Below, in pieces: positions 11,919-24,484 of a stretch of DNA of 64,000 nt (the first letter of the stretch is position 1; the number at the start of each line of letters is the position of its first letter). The notes beneath the pieces are model-generated. The model did not search any database. It was given only the letters and a program-made list of their open reading frames with translations, and had not been told where the DNA came from. Made by a program: the position numbers and the translations under genes. This stretch comes from Zhengitettix transpicula. Its lineage: Eukaryota; Arthropoda; Insecta; Orthoptera; Tetrigidae. Where the stretch lies: positions 84,114,032 to 84,178,031 of the forward strand of contig CM073591.1 of NCBI GenBank assembly GCA_037074705.1, read 5' to 3'.

Positions 11919-12711
11919 TGTAATAAACAACCGGGTTGCCTAAATAAGAAAAATATATTTTATCAACCAAACAAATTTTATTCATCAGAATTTACAATTC
12001 TTGAAACATTATACAATTTAATAAAAAACATTTATCTCATTCTCTCATGGGTCTCTACTGGGTTTGATAACGGACAGAACACTTAAATAATCAAAGAACC
12101 CAACATTTATTTTTAAATTAAACAGAAATATTTAATCGTCTAGACATCGACGAAACTTATTAACGAACTTAATCTACCAGATTGATTCTAAATTTAAAAG
12201 AGTTTATTTTATTAACACAAAAGAAAAGAACGATATCTGACTGTATCTTTTAATTCCGTTTACACATATTAATACCATGAAATTTCAACTTACGATTACT
12301 CAGGAACATTTGGCTCGTTCATTACACACACACTTTATAGACTGGATGTTTCAACACTGACTCTAACACATATTATTGGTTCGACGATAGCTGTTTCTCC
12401 ATACTCGGTGAAGGACATCCCACTTGCTCGTGGTGAAACTACTCGACGGTGGATGCTGTGTCCTGGTCTCCTACCATCGAAGACAGTGGTCAAATTTTGA
12501 TATTACAACAGATTGAACTTCTGCATACAAAAATGTTTATCGTTGACATAAATTTGCTATTTCTCTCGCAGGCTGCAAAATTTCTCCATACTCGGTGATC
12601 GCCGTACGCCTCCACAACCAACACAAGACTCAACTTCACCTTCTAGCTCCAAGACTCAACTAACACCTCCTAGCTCTCACACTCAACTAACTTCCAAAAA
12701 TCTTATCTTCT

Positions 12712-12723
12712 CTTTTTATATCA
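12712..12723 (-). promoter_or_regulatory. TATA box of LTR D
   Basis: On the minus strand the sequence is tgatataaaaag, placed about 590 bases into the LTR and followed by GA-rich leader sequence. LTR A has a matching gatataaatag at the corresponding place. Confidence 0.55.
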
Positions 12724-13035
12724 CCGTCCCTTCTCTTTTCCTTTGTTCCCAAAACTACGTCGCAACTGCTCGTTGACAGTTTCTCCATTATCCAGAGATT
12801 TACATTCTGCAGTTGCAGTTCCTTAGCAAATAGCTAGCCCCTCCGTCATGTCACACAGTGACAGGACCCGTAATTACTTTGCACTTGTATCCTCACCCCC
12901 CGCACTCACACGTGTCCGTTTCTAAATTCTCCAGACCGTCCAAACTGCACCCTCAATTACTCTGGACTTGTCTTCTCACACGACCAGCGCTCCCAAGAAC
13001 TAAATAAACACATTACGGAATGTCGTATCCACTGT

Positions 13036-13315
13036 CCAGGCCATTATCCGAAACAATGCCTGCCTTAACAGATTTATTTTGTGTCAGGCCACCCTGCATG
13101 TGCCTTGCCCTGACTCGTCCATCCTGATCCTAAGTCAACAAGTGAACTGCCCAGGCCATTAATCTGAGACAATGCCTGCCTTAACAGATTTATCTTCGAC
13201 AGGCCACCCACGCGTGTGCCTTGCCCTGCCTTACAAATCCTAAGTACACATTGCCACTTCCTGTGACGGCCAAGACCATTAATCCGAAACAATGCCTTTC
13301 CCTCACGGCATTACA
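13036..13315 (-). repeat. Tandem repeats in the U3 part of LTR D
   Basis: Two and a half units of about 115-119 bp (13036-13150, 13151-13269, partial 13270-13315). Each has CCAGGCCATTA-type starts followed by AACAATGCCTGCCTTAACAG. Repeated U3 blocks are common in LTR promoters and often hold enhancer sites; that role is inference here. Confidence 0.75.
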
Positions 13316-13335
13316 ATATTTTTTGAATTTAAACA

Positions 13336-13337
<2 letters not shown>

Positions 13338-13369
<32 letters not shown>
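13338..13369. repeat. (TA)n microsatellite
   Basis: Pure TA run directly before the H-family repeat and about 20 bases after the ATAT duplication of LTR D. Confidence 0.95.
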
Positions 13370-13370
<1 letters not shown>

Positions 13371-13372
<2 letters not shown>

Positions 13373-14520
13373 GAGTGTCTGTATGTGTATCCCCTATCCG
13401 CTCCTAACCTATTCATGCGATTGCGATTAAACTTTGGTGAGTTGTTATGCGCATCCCCGCAAAGGTTCCCGGCGGGTTTTCGAAGCGTTAGGCAACTCTC
13501 AAAGGGTAAACGGGGGTGAAATTTTAAAACATGTTACAACGACCTATAATAGCGTCGATTAATTACTTTTCTGGGTCTGTGTGATTCATAGTATCTATCC
13601 ACATGCTTCTAGTGTATAATTTCAACCGTTAAAGCACCAGTAAAGGAGGAGGTGGAGGGTATTTACATGACAATTAAGCGAAACAACTGAGGTTGGTGTC
13701 AAATCTAGGGTTATTCAAGTCAATGAGTTTAATTCTGACATTTACAAGTTAAGCTGTTCTTCAGCCCCTAGGTGTGGGCTTGGGGGAGGATGTGGGTGAA
13801 AGGCCGTTACATAAAAGAAATGACTGAACAACGGAGACTGGTATTGAATCTGGGGTTACGACACTGAGTTTAATTCTGACATTTACCATACTGGTCAAGA
13901 TGTAGTTCAGCCGCTAGGAGTGGGGGTGGAAGGGGGTGAAACAAATTTCCGTACATAATCTTACATGCGTACACCAATTTCTACCGAATTTGATACACAC
14001 GCTACGTACGATCCAGGAACAAACACTGAGCTGTTAAGACACACCTACTGCATATAGATATTGGGATGGAAGGAGTGGAATTTAAAATATTCCTAAACGG
14101 GTATTATTAGCGTCGAATAAAAGGTTTTCGGTGTTGATAGTGTTATTTTAGAATTTTTACGTGTCTAATTTCAACTTCAAAAGGCAACGTAAGCACCCGA
14201 ACGTGTGGTGGTGGAAGGGGTTTACATAAAAAAATACAAATAAAAGACCGAGATTGGTGTCAATTCCAGGGCTATAGGAGTCGCTGAGTTTAATTCTGGC
14301 ATTAATCATGGAGGTTAATGAAGCTTTATATTCGTCGTCGTGAAAGTGGACGTGGTTGACAAAAAGCTACCCGTAGTAATTTTGATCCTTTTAAGGTACC
14401 AACTGTATTTTTTCTTAGTATTCCAGCTATATTATGGTCTCTGTTTACTAAAAGATTGTTTTAATCCTTTAAGGCATCGTAAGTATTGTTAGACTATTTA
14501 GCGAGTATTTTTCTCTTTTA
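13371..14520 (+). repeat. H-family repeat, multi-unit copy
   Basis: Several loosely repeated units of about 140-290 bp. Each carries a G-rich patch (for example ggaggaggtggaggg), a TTACATRAHA block, a short A-rich run, then GGTGTCAAAT..AGGGTTA and CTGAGTTTAATTCTGACATT (13727, 13865, 14286). The left part (13371-13520) resembles a unique 5' part and starts in a TA run. The right end (14380-14520) shows the same kind of short TTTTAAGGTACC / TATTTTT words that form a minisatellite in the 28-kb copy. Non-coding. Class uncertain; see the copy at 28135. Confidence 0.6.
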
Positions 14521-14650
14521 ATAATAAGATAAATAACCAAATACAGACAAAAGAAGAGCTGATATAAATACTTCATTACAATTCTGGAAACCTTGTTCCT
14601 TTCTTCAGGAGCAAATAAAACTAAGAATCACAAGAGCCTAGAGACGTACA
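14521..14650 (+). mobile_element. Single arm of the foldback family
   Basis: Similar to the left arm of the 8951-9223 palindrome: aataataaga, then atacagacaaaa, a degraded TTTCTGG..CCTTGT, CCTTTCTTCAG and CAAGAGCCTAGAG. The opposite arm is missing. Confidence 0.55.
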
Positions 14651-15012
14651 TTTTTCATTTTTTCACCTTGATTTCCTGACACTCTTATTTTATAAAGCAG
14701 AAGAATTCCCAAATTGTTAAAGTACCGTCAGTCATCATCCTGGTTTATTTGAAGTTAGATGCCAAGGGCGTAGGTCGAGGATGGGAACAGAAATGAGTAA
14801 ATTTCCCAAATAATGATGCTCTTGATACTGGTTCAATAAAATGTTTACCAAGAGGATAGTGTCGAATCAATTCCTTCTCCTGGCTAATTTAAATAAATAT
14901 CCTGGAAACGGCGGGCAATCAGCTAATTCAATATAATGATAAGTAAATAAAGAATAAAATATGAAAAATTATCTGGAATTTGTAATAATATAAGTAAATA
15001 CACAAAAAGCCT
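14651..15012. other. Nothing recognised
   Basis: No supported feature. Confidence 0.4.
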
Positions 15013-15270
15013 TGAGTCAGAAAATTGTTTATTAAAAGAAAAATTTAATATACGGACGTATCGACCTTTTTGAGAACCTCTTCAGGCTTAATAATTTATG
15101 TATAATTAACATAAAAAATTTTGAGACAAGGATTTACTACCTTACTTTATGCAGCCTTTCCTCTAAATTTTCTACATAATTTATATATAAATTATTAAAC
15201 CTGGAGAGTTCCTAAAAAGGACGAGAGTCGGTATATTTAATTGTTTTTGTTCATAACAATTTTCTGACTG
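15013..15270. mobile_element. Foldback element, second type
   Basis: Inverted arms of about 85-90 bp (15016-15103 and 15187-15268) around a spacer of about 85 bp. The tips are gtcagaaaattgtt (15016-15029) and its complement (15255-15268). The left arm carries CTGAAGA on the minus strand (15085-15079) followed by about 13 bases and then GATACG, a one-base change from the GAAACG seen in the related motif elsewhere. No reading frame of interest. Confidence 0.65.
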
Positions 15271-16571
15271 AAGGTATTTGTTTATTTATTTTATTCAATA
15301 TACTTTTGATTATTATTTTAAATATTGTATGAAGAAGTATAAATATAAATTAGAGACACGACGTTCATTTTGTCACAATTTTGGAGCGGCTAAACTGGGA
15401 TCCGACCGGACGAATCTAAAGGTAATTTTTTTTAGATTTCGTGGATGTACAACGTTATTTTCTACAATAGTTAACGTCTGGGTTGTTTTTTCATAAATTA
15501 AGATCATGGTTTACTTAACTAATAAATCTATATCGTTCAATATTTAATTATTATATTTTTGGTCAAGAGGAACCAAATGTAATTAAGAGCATATAAAATT
15601 TAAGAATTATTGTAGTGAATAATTTAATAAATAAATAATTAGAGGAACGCTATAAATTTATGAAATTGGATAACATTAGCTCTGAATCGAAAACTGTTAA
15701 CAATATTTAATTCATTATTATGTTAAAAATCTTAATGTTTACGCGTGGTAATTGCCGCTTCTTCGTTACAATATTTTAAAAAATTGACTTTATCCTTGTT
15801 TAAACAATGTTACTTTTACATTAATTCTATTTTCGTTTGTTGTTTAAATTTAAAATGTCTATTAGACATGATGTCAAGAAAAATGCCGAGCCACAGGGAG
15901 CTGTGGTCATCTGTTGCGTCTTCTTAGCGTTTGTAGCTGCACCGCAGAGACCATCTGTTCATTTCGAAAATTGTCAATATTTATAATCCAAATATTCCTC
16001 CTCTTTTCCATCCGCAGATGCTTATAGTGTTTGTTCCAGCTTACGAAAACGAACAATACAGGCCAAATGGTTCTTAAGAAACGTTTTTTTTCTCAAATTC
16101 CCTGCGTTGAGGTGTTTGAGAAAATTGACGAGTGTGTTTAAGACGCGATCATTGGCTGTATTGCTGCTAGTCTATATGGACGGAGAAGTCGGAGTCTGTT
16201 TTAGAGTACCAAGGTGCTTAAGAGCAGGCGACTCGATCCGACACAAGGCCCGCGACGACGCATCCACCAACTATATTCAGAAGGATGAGTGAACTACATT
16301 CCAACAAACATAAATTACCTCCACCGATTAAGGCCTCCTTTCTCTTTGATTCAGAATCTATCGATAAATGGAAGAGATAAAAGTTTTCCCGCTTTTTTGC
16401 GGATTTTTATTATTAATAAGATTAATTTTGGGAAAGACAATAAAAATTTCAATTTTTAATAGTTGTTAGTAGTTAATATCAGTATGTAGGACTATCAATA
16501 TTTACAGTTTAATATTTTTGGTTAGAAAAAATATTTAAAAATATTATATGCCTTTGATAAAAATATATTAA
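15271..16571. other. AT-rich DNA with a less AT-rich stretch
   Basis: No supported gene. 15880-16300 is somewhat GC-richer with a 61-codon open frame (16107-16292) that has no recognisable motif. Confidence 0.45.
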
Positions 16572-16800
16572 TTAGATAAATAGCCAAAAACCATACATCG
16601 TTAATTCTAAATTAAATACCACAAAAGGTGTCAGTGATCCTTGTTACTTTCGTCAGTTGACAGTCGTGAAAACGACACACCGCACAAACCAGGTGAAGGA
16701 CTTTTTGAGTTCACCTGATTAAAGCAACATGGATTGCAGAAACGTGTGTCGTATTTAATTAACAACTTAATTTTGTATCTTTTGCTTATTTATTTATCAA
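16572..16800. mobile_element. Divergent copy of the foldback family
   Basis: Imperfect inverted repeat: gataaatagccaaa ... taaataccac ... GATCCTTGTTACTTTCGTCAG on the left is mirrored by CAACATGGATTGCAGAAACGTG ... GTATTTAATT ... GCTTATTTATTTATC on the right. The layout equals that of the 8951 element but the sequence has decayed, so it is an older insertion. Confidence 0.55.
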
Positions 16801-17859
16801 ATTAGTACATTTTTATTTTATATAGATAAAATATTCTATTCTTTTGTATTTATTTATTTATTCAATTAATTACAAATACTTTATCGTTAATTTTTGGAGC
16901 ACTTAAATTTTTTTAAAACAGCTTATTTTACTTGTATATTTTTAAGAGTCACAATATGTTCTTAGTTAACAAAACTGTCTACTTATATTTCTTATTTTAG
17001 TTTATTTTTTCCGAGGCAATACTAATTATTTTCCTACATATTAACGACCCTAATTGATTAATTTTGAGGCATTTAATTATATCAAGCAATGCCGTTTTTC
17101 ATATTATACTTGTAAATATGTTAATTGCTTTAATTTAACGTCTCTTTTTGAATATTAAAAAAAATGACCTTATTCAGGAACTTTTTATTTTTTTTTATAT
17201 TGCAACAACATGTCGATACCTATTTGTATCTTCTTTAGTTATTAACCTAAAGAGGAGGTATTTACAAATGATTATATTTATTGTATAAATATATAAAGTA
17301 AATAAAGGCAAACTAAAGTAAAAAATCTTACAAATTCACAATTGTTAGAACTGTGGAACACTATCTTACTTTTTGTACTATTAATAATTCCAGCAGTAAT
17401 TCTTTTACTGAGTTTGAAATAGATTTTCATAATTTTCATATTAAATTTCATATTTAGCCATTTGTTAATTAATTCAATTTTAATTAATTAACTACAATGA
17501 ATCCAAGATATTTGTATCTTTTAACCATTCCAAAGCAAAATTCAGGAGTATAATTTTTGTCCCATTTCTACTTCCTTCCTAATGGTGATTTTTCTCAACA
17601 CTATACATTTATTTTTTTTCTATGTTAACACTTTAAAACATTTTACACAATGTCACAAATTGCAGCCAACTCTCCAAGTTTGTTGGAATTAGACTTAAAA
17701 ATTAGCTGATTTTATTAATCACATATTTGATATAATTACCGGATGAATATATTAACGTACCGTTAAAAACATGTATTAATTTTCATTACGTTATTTTCAG
17801 CCACTTAGTTCAGTTCCCTGTTTTTTCCGTTTTTGTATATCTCCTTATTATCAAGGTCA
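16801..17859. other. Very AT-rich DNA, nothing recognised
   Basis: No supported gene or repeat. Confidence 0.5.
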
Positions 17860-18070
17860 CACGAGCTCTTCAATATGAAATCCTATTTTCGTATAAAATT
17901 ACCCTCGAATGGCTGGCGAATGTTATATATATCCTACTGTTTCATATCACGCGGTTCGCGTTATTAAAAATTTTGGTAATCACTGTTGTCAAACATAAAT
18001 TCATGTTTGCGGAAACAGTGGCGCCCGACTGTTGATCGCTTTATAAAATGCGAGAGGCAAATAAAGAGTT
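17860..18070. other. Non-repetitive patch, possible regulatory DNA
   Basis: A short stretch of mixed composition (for example tcacgcggttcgcgtt at 17947-17962 and TTTATAAAATG at about 18040) amid AT-rich DNA. It contains homeodomain/Caudal-type words. Conservation cannot be judged from a single sequence, so a regulatory role is only a possibility. Confidence 0.2.
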
Positions 18071-18639
18071 GCAGTGAAACAATGAGCCTATAATTTCTTT
18101 TTATGATAATAACCCAGGCATATAACTAAGGATTAAATTCAACATACTCTGTTTTATTTTTGAGAACTGAAAAATGACACGGTTGACTTGTGCTTTTTAA
18201 ATAAGAATATATGATTGAAAGTAAAAGTTTTGTTTCTGTTTGACATTAGAAAGTCAAAATAATGTTTTCGTGAGACAAATTGAGATAGGTTATGTGCACT
18301 TTTCTCAGGGCCAGATTTAATATTCCACCTTGCGATATGATCGTACAGTGGGTTTTATTCCTTAAATTACTCGCGCCGAAGTTTAATTTGTCGGGTTTGC
18401 CCCACAAATTCATTCTGAAAAATGTTTCCACTTCGTTGATATCAGGGAAGTTCTTCACTTTGTTGATAATGTATTACAATCACATAGAGAACCGGCCTTT
18501 TTCGATTTATTTGTGATCATTGAAGATTTAACACGTAATCCTGGTCTCTAGAGGGGAAATTACATCGGAAATGGAAACCGCACCAAGTGTTAGTAATTAA
18601 GGAAGGGTTCCTGATTATTCGATTCTCACGGTATATAGG
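18071..18639. other. Opposed open frames, no identified gene
   Basis: 70- and 74-codon frames overlap on opposite strands at 18246-18516. Neither shows a domain that I recognise. The segment could be an old transposon fragment. Confidence 0.3.
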
Positions 18640-19060
18640 ATTCCTCGAGTTGTAACGTACGACTGTCTTTATTCGGGGCGCCTGGGAGCACGTACACAGA
18701 CAATAGCGTCCACATTTAATATTCCACGTGCGAGACGCGTGGCCTGGCGGGTAATGGCGCGGCATACGCGGCGATTGGCCAGTCCCGTCACGCCCGCAGC
18801 CGAGCCAACTTCACCTCGCTTGTGAATGTTTAATTTCTACGGAAACACCTGGCGGGATTCGGGGATTCTAATTGTCGATCGGGATTTCGGTCGGCGTCCC
18901 TCTAGGGAAGCTCCGCAGGAGAGAGTTTCCCGATCTGACGGCGATGGCAGCTGGTCGATACAGACGTGCCCTCGGGAGGTGCAGTGTTGACAGGTCGGGA
19001 GCCCCGGCAAACCCCACTCGGAGTAGTGGCCCAACTGACATCTACTTCACAATGCAACCA
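18640..19060. other. CpG-rich island, unidentified
   Basis: The strongest GC- and CpG-rich island in the window (for example 18725-18800 and 18890-19020). Open frames on both strands (minus 18517-18765 and 18837-19034; plus 18872-19105) follow from composition and lack known motifs. It could be a promoter-type island, a conserved element or GC-rich transposon sequence. It is not part of any repeat identified in the window. Confidence 0.35.
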
Positions 19061-19715
19061 ATAAGCCGAACCCAATTGAATTTCTATATCGACACTGCAT
19101 TTTAAAACCTCAAAGATTTGTCAACAGGGCCTGACTACGTCAAGGTGTCCTATAAACCTCCCCCTGATTCTATTTAATACATTTTCAGGTGTTTTTTTTT
19201 ACGTCTTGATATCTTAGTACTTTCGACTCACTTTTCTTCGTGACTTTACCATTCAGTGCTTTTTCAAAGGGTCATGGTGCCTAGGATTTGGCGTTTTTTT
19301 TTGTAAACAATTAGTTGACATCTTTGACATTCTTTGCAATTTATTCATTCCTATTCTTTATAATCTTTGTGGTGTAACAAATTCTGAATCCTATACGAAG
19401 AATATTATATAGTATATGGTTTCGACCTGTGGAAAGGGTTGTTTTGACTGGAAGGGTGTAGATTTAATGATGGCTAATATTGGACGTTATTTATTACCAA
19501 TTAGGTTAACTTATAATACATTTTAGAACTTTTAGAACTAGTAAGTTCTCCTAACTCATTGCAAGACCTTAAAACATTTTCAGCTAGTTTTCAATTATTA
19601 GATAATTTGGTCTAGTTCAATTCTTTCGGTTCCTTATACTAGGAAATGGTTCCTCACAAATGTTGTGTGTTCAGAAATGGTGATACCGCGAATAAAACAT
19701 GATTGTTACCGAGCA
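19061..19715. other. Nothing recognised
   Basis: AT-rich, no supported feature. Confidence 0.45.
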
Positions 19716-19738
19716 ATATATATATATATATATATATG
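19716..19738. repeat. (TA)n microsatellite next to LTR C
   Basis: TA run that leads into the ATAT target duplication of LTR C at 19740-19743. Confidence 0.9.
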
Positions 19739-19743
19739 TATAT

Positions 19744-20638
19744 TGTAATGATTTATAAGGGGGTCTTAATTAATAGGAAAAATTAACAAAATTGTTATAT
19801 ATTCAAAAATTTATTGTTCATAATTACACATTATAAGCCCTGCTTTACACGCCGAATTCCATCAATTTAACAATCAAACATTTCAATTTTATTTTTATTA
19901 ATTCGTGGCGTTCTATAAAAATACAGATATATAATTTTGCAATCAACTACGTCGAATTTCTCTTTAACCCAGGCTCGTCACAATATTAAATACAAAAAAA
20001 CGAATGAAAAGAAAAACGTGTACAAAATCTGACTATACCCTTTAATTGTCGTTTACAGTCATTAATAATTGCTTTGTACTCACGACAGTGCTACTGGTAC
20101 GAGTTCTGACTCTTGTATCTTGAAGTCAACACACACTAAACAGACCATTATACACTGATTCTACTCACTATATTTTGAACACACGCGGTCGTTACTCTCA
20201 ATCTCTGCTATCCTGGAAGCTGGATTAGCCCCCTCAGCCAGTTGCCGGACGTAGATCTCCTTAAAGTCTCTCTATGCGAAAATTAGTTCAGTTTGTGAAG
20301 CAAAACTTCTGCTTCTAAATTGCGGTTTTATGAGTCTCTCCGTCAAAACTGTATACTTGCTTTTTTTTTGTAAACTATTATATCTCGCCGTTGGACTTCC
20401 TGGATAGCCCTATTCATGCTTTTAGATTATCAAACATTACTGTGTTGTATCTCTTGCAGATTATTTTATGTATCCTTTCTCGACCCAGGTTCGACGCAGA
20501 CAGTTCTCCAAGCGCGCGGTCTCCAGTCTCCATTGTTAACAAAGAAAGACCCGCTGCGATTGTCGTCTTTAAGCACCCGTACCGCCAACAATTAAATTAT
20601 ATAAAAAACAATTAATAGCCTGTTTAATTTGTATGACA
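19744..20638 (-). mobile_element. LTR C: solo LTR (minus orientation), ATAT target duplication
   Basis: A solo LTR of 895 bp, closely similar along nearly its whole length to LTR B (50602-51572) in the opposite orientation. In element orientation it starts TGTCATACA and ends AATCATTACA; ATAT flanks it at 19740-19743 and 20639-20642. Landmarks: a TATA-like ATACATAAAA (about 20475-20465), the shared block (complement of gtacaaaatctgact, 20020-20034), and a 3' part matching B apart from a deletion of roughly 70 bases that removes the TCAAACCCAGT block found in A, B and D. Plus-strand frame 20391-20615 is not a gene. It is the same subfamily as B and shows what a simple solo copy of B looks like. 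Confidence 0.8.
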
Positions 20639-20642
20639 ATAT

Positions 20643-23600
20643 ATGTATTTGTAAAATATATAGTTAAGTCCAGAGCATTTCTTGAAAGTGGAACCTTTAA
20701 AATAGTTCGTGGAGGCTACCTGCGGGCTATCTTTGAGATGTCTTCTTATGTCTGTTTTGAATTAAGATTCTCAATCAGTTTTGAGAGTTTTATGCACCTG
20801 AGTCGCAGACGATGGTAATATTGCAATAGTTTTCCTTCGTTCCTATTCAAACAGTCAACAACTTCTAGGCATGGAGAAGGGAATGGTGTCTCTTCACAAA
20901 AAAGTCCACGCCAGTCATCAAAAGATTTACAGGTTTCAGGTTTTTCTAGAAATTTCCCTGCGTCACATTTAGTCAAGTTACCCGGTAGGACCTTTAAATT
21001 ATATCCCAGATATAGCTTGGGTAGCTTGATCTGAAGATCCGGATTTCCATTTCAATCCCTTCCTTTGCAATTAATGGAGCGATTTGACTACCTGGACAAC
21101 TCTGATAAAGTTTATTATTAAAACGTGTAGAAAGATTGCCATTTATCATTTTTATATTATGACTACTTCTATATTTTGAAATGAAATGTAGTGAATATAC
21201 CATACAAATTATATCAAACTATTGTAAAATAATATTTTAATAAAACGTCTTGATAAATACTTACTATTTTGCGTCATGTGCAAGATCAAATAATTTAGTT
21301 TTCCATTAACTACAAAATTTTAATATTTTTTCGTGTGTAATTTTGACAAACACAAAAATTTTCCTGTAACAATTTGTAAAGACCACGTAAGTAGAAATTT
21401 TTTAATAGCCTTTAGTCAGTTGTTACCTTACAAAAGCAATCGATCCATCTCAGAAGATGATTTATATGTTGGTATTGAATTATGATGTAGAGATTATTAA
21501 TTTTTTTCACTGCTTAACGAATGTTTTTTATGCATTGATTTTTAACTCGACAGATGCGGATAATTTGGTAATGAGAACATTTATCTTTCTTCGATTCTCA
21601 CAAAAAACTTCATTAATTATACCTTTGTGAATTGAAAAAAGTAATCAGACTATGTTTTTATACGTACTCAGAAATTCGGAGGCAATTTGTACACTCGTCG
21701 TCAAAAAGGTTAAAGGTGTTCACCGTCTTGCTAATATTGTCCCTTAAGGGTATCTTTCTTGCGTTTTATAAACAAACATTTCTTACCAAAATATTACTAA
21801 CTTATTCAAAAAAAGTAATATTTGAACCTTTTACATATTGACTTCAGCCGTGCGTTTTTGGTAATCATTCACTAAATAATAAAAATATTTTACATTTTGA
21901 CTGATTTATTAAAATTAAACTTCCCATGTCGACTCAACCCAGAATAGAAGACCTTTATTAAAGAAAACTATTTCTTTCAAATTTAGAAATATAGTGATTA
22001 AAACATCTTTAGGAGTACAAATTCAGTAGTGGGTTGTAAGATTATTGTGTTGAGAGCCGAATAATGCTATGTAGGAATTGTTTGCATCATTTCACCAAAT
22101 ACGATATAAACTAATAAAACATTTATTGACTTATTCTACAGTCTCAATAATTTGTTATACTGGATAAATTAAATAAAATACGTCTAGCGGAAATATTATC
22201 TCAAAGAAATTGTCGATCCGATCGACGAACGTGAAAATTGGGCATAAATTTCGGATCAAGGCATAGTAAAGTGTGCTAGTAAGGAAGGTAGGACCATTAC
22301 TATTCTAATAATGATAAATTATTTGGTGGACCATCAGAATTTAGCCTCCGCGGACCTGCACAACGTCAAATTTTAGCATTAGGGAAATAAAATGGAAATT
22401 ATTGGTATGGTAAATAATTAAATCTCGTTTAAAAAACAGATGTTTGCTAAGTAAATCGTAATAGAGATTAGGTGCAAAATTAATTTCAACAGCATCGAAA
22501 TTTGCGAATATTTTTCAATTAATTGTTGAGAGGAGGAAGTAAGCAAGTCGTGTGAATAAAGTATTAACAATTAGATAGACACAAAATATTCAAAGTTAAC
22601 GATATTGACTGGTTAAACAGGAACAAAGGGACGTGACTTCCCGCTATGACAAGAATAAAATTCTTTCTTCGACGAGCATAGCTAATGTGTATGGCGGGTT
22701 GTATTTTGAAACGGTCTCTCATTTTTTGTGATAAGGAATATCAATATTTTGTATGAAATGGATATGTAAAATATACTTAATGATTTATTTTCTTCATCGC
22801 GCCTTTCTTATTATGTTATAAAAACTAGGTTGAAAACCAGAGTTCAAGTAAAAATTAAAATCCGAAATAAATAATTACGATCCAGAGTTTGACTAAGATA
22901 TATCTATACGTATATATAAATTTGATTTTTGTAGAAAATGTATATTTTCAATGTTCATCTGATTAAAAACCACATGTTATCTTCATATTCTACGCAATAC
23001 TAAACACGAGGAAATAATTAAGGATATTTGCGAGTGCAGCCACAGCGCAGGCGTCTTGTCTGGTCGCTTTATTATCCTTCTTGTACCAAGTTCGCTTGGT
23101 TACCTTAGTTCTTCAGTTCCATTGTGCTCAGCTCTCTGCGGTTTGGAGCAGCTAAGCTTTAGCAGAAGATTCCTTTCTCTAGAAATACTAAGCTCGTCAG
23201 GACCTTCAATGTTGATAATTCCCAAGAAACTGTTTCGTGTTTCCTCTTTTTGTGGAGGTTTTTGCTGTACGTACTTATTTCTGTCTAGAATTACAGATTC
23301 CTTTTGCTGTTTTATTTATATTGTCCTTATTGCACTCATTATTTATTGTTTGTATAACTTGACACTACAGCCTTTGTGCCGTAGCTCGTCGCTTTATTTT
23401 CATATTTTTTATTCCGAGAGAAATATTACCTCAACATCTCGTTCGTTATAACAACAGGCACACATAAAGAGGCGTAGTTACTATGTTATTCGGTTTATAT
23501 TGTACCTCAAAAGATTTTTATATTCGAATATATATTATATTAAAAGAGAATATTACTACGATATGGCAATCACTGAAAATACAAGTAATAGTTAAGATAA

Positions 23601-23855
23601 CAGGTAATATTTTTAACCCAATGAAGGTATCACAGTGCAAATAAATAAATCAGTAAACAAACATATCATTTAACGCAGAATAATATTGTCTATTAACAGA
23701 CTTATGATATGATACTATTCATAATTGGAGTTATAAGCTGAATGGTCCGTGCATGTAATACTGCTAGTATTTTTAATGTCTGTGGCGAGTTTGCTTTAGA
23801 CAACTTTTTAAATTGTCGATATTACGTAGTGCGACTTTTCAATTACGTTCTCTGA
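20643..23855. other. AT-rich DNA, no identified gene
   Basis: No feature I can support. The longest frame is 131 codons on the plus strand at 23056-23451; it is rich in Ser, Leu, Phe and Cys, has no recognisable domain and no paralogue in the window, so I do not call it a gene. Other short frames (20746-20976, 20994-21203, 21632-21841) are also unrecognised. Confidence 0.45.
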
Positions 23856-23925
23856 TATCATCTTCTGGTACCAGAAGACTATGACAGACCAAGTCACTGA
23901 AACGTCGTTCTTCTTTATTTCTTTT
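23856..23925 (+). other. Decayed CTGAAGA...GAAACGTC motif
   Basis: CAGAAGA (one base off CTGAAGA) at about 23872, then a hairpin TGAC..GTCA, then GAAACGTC at 23899-23906. The arrangement matches the motif at 48929-48963 downstream of a Penelope-like remnant (there ATGAC..GTCAT), so this is probably the 3' tail of a lost Penelope-like copy. Confidence 0.4.
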
Positions 23926-24484
23926 CGGTTAGAAGCCCTAGAATTGTTTATACAAACAATACACCCTGAAAAACTTCAATCTTTATTGTTGACATCCAGT
24001 TAAAAATCTTAGAGCGGAAAGTAGTCAGGGTCTGCCTCTAATTTTTCTTTACACTTGTAAAATTTGCTAAGCAAATTATTTTAAATATTTCACTAATTTA
24101 ATATTCTTTCTTAAAGTCTAAAATAATCTGAGAGTTTACTTACAACACTACTTGTTATTTTGTTTACAGTTTAAATCTCGGAATACCTTTCACTTGGAAA
24201 GCGGACTTATAAAACACAATAGTTTACGGTTCGGCTGCTTATCTAAAAACATACACGTTACTTCTTAACACAATTCAATAGTTAGAATTGAATATAGATA
24301 GTCAGAATATAAGGCTCTTATTTAAATTAAAAATCAAATACATTTAATGGTTGTTTTCAGAGATACGTTTTTGATACGAAAGTAATTTTGGAAACATGAA
24401 GTGTGTGACACAACACCATTTTCTGTTTAAAGAAGTCATTTGTGATATCTCTTGGAGTTCAAGTATCATTACCAAATGCATAAA
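23926..24484. other. Nothing recognised
   Basis: AT-rich, no supported feature. Confidence 0.45.

Larger units (their letters stand above)
11919..13315 (-). mobile_element. LTR D: solo LTR (minus orientation), ATAT target duplication
   Basis: A solo LTR of 1,397 bp. In element orientation it starts TGTAATGCC and ends TTTATTACA, and it is flanked on both sides by ATAT (11915-11918 and 13316-13319). Landmarks in element order: tandem repeats in the U3 part (13315 down to 13036), a TATA box (gatataaaaag, 12722-12712), a long leader, the block shared with LTRs A-C (complement of gaacgatatctgact, 12228-12242), an AATAAA just after it (about 12203-12213), and TCAAACCCAGT (12067-12057). These are the parts of a retroviral-type LTR: promoter, polyadenylation signal and TG...CA ends. 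No internal gag or pol sequence is next to it, so it is a solo LTR left by LTR-LTR recombination. A Ty3/gypsy-type source is inferred from the 4-bp duplication. Confidence 0.8.

Noticed and set aside
13292..13519. 75-codon plus-strand frame through the TA repeat
   Set aside because: It reads through a microsatellite (alternating Tyr-Ile) and the LTR D edge; not coding.
18006..18035. Retroviral primer-binding site (tggcgcccga) as a sign of a retroelement
   Set aside because: Only about 10 bases match and there is no LTR end before it or coding remnant after it; chance is more likely.
23056..23451. 131-codon plus-strand open frame as a gene
   Set aside because: Longest anonymous frame outside the known repeats, but rich in Ser/Leu/Phe/Cys, with no domain, no paralogue and no splice or promoter context that I can see.
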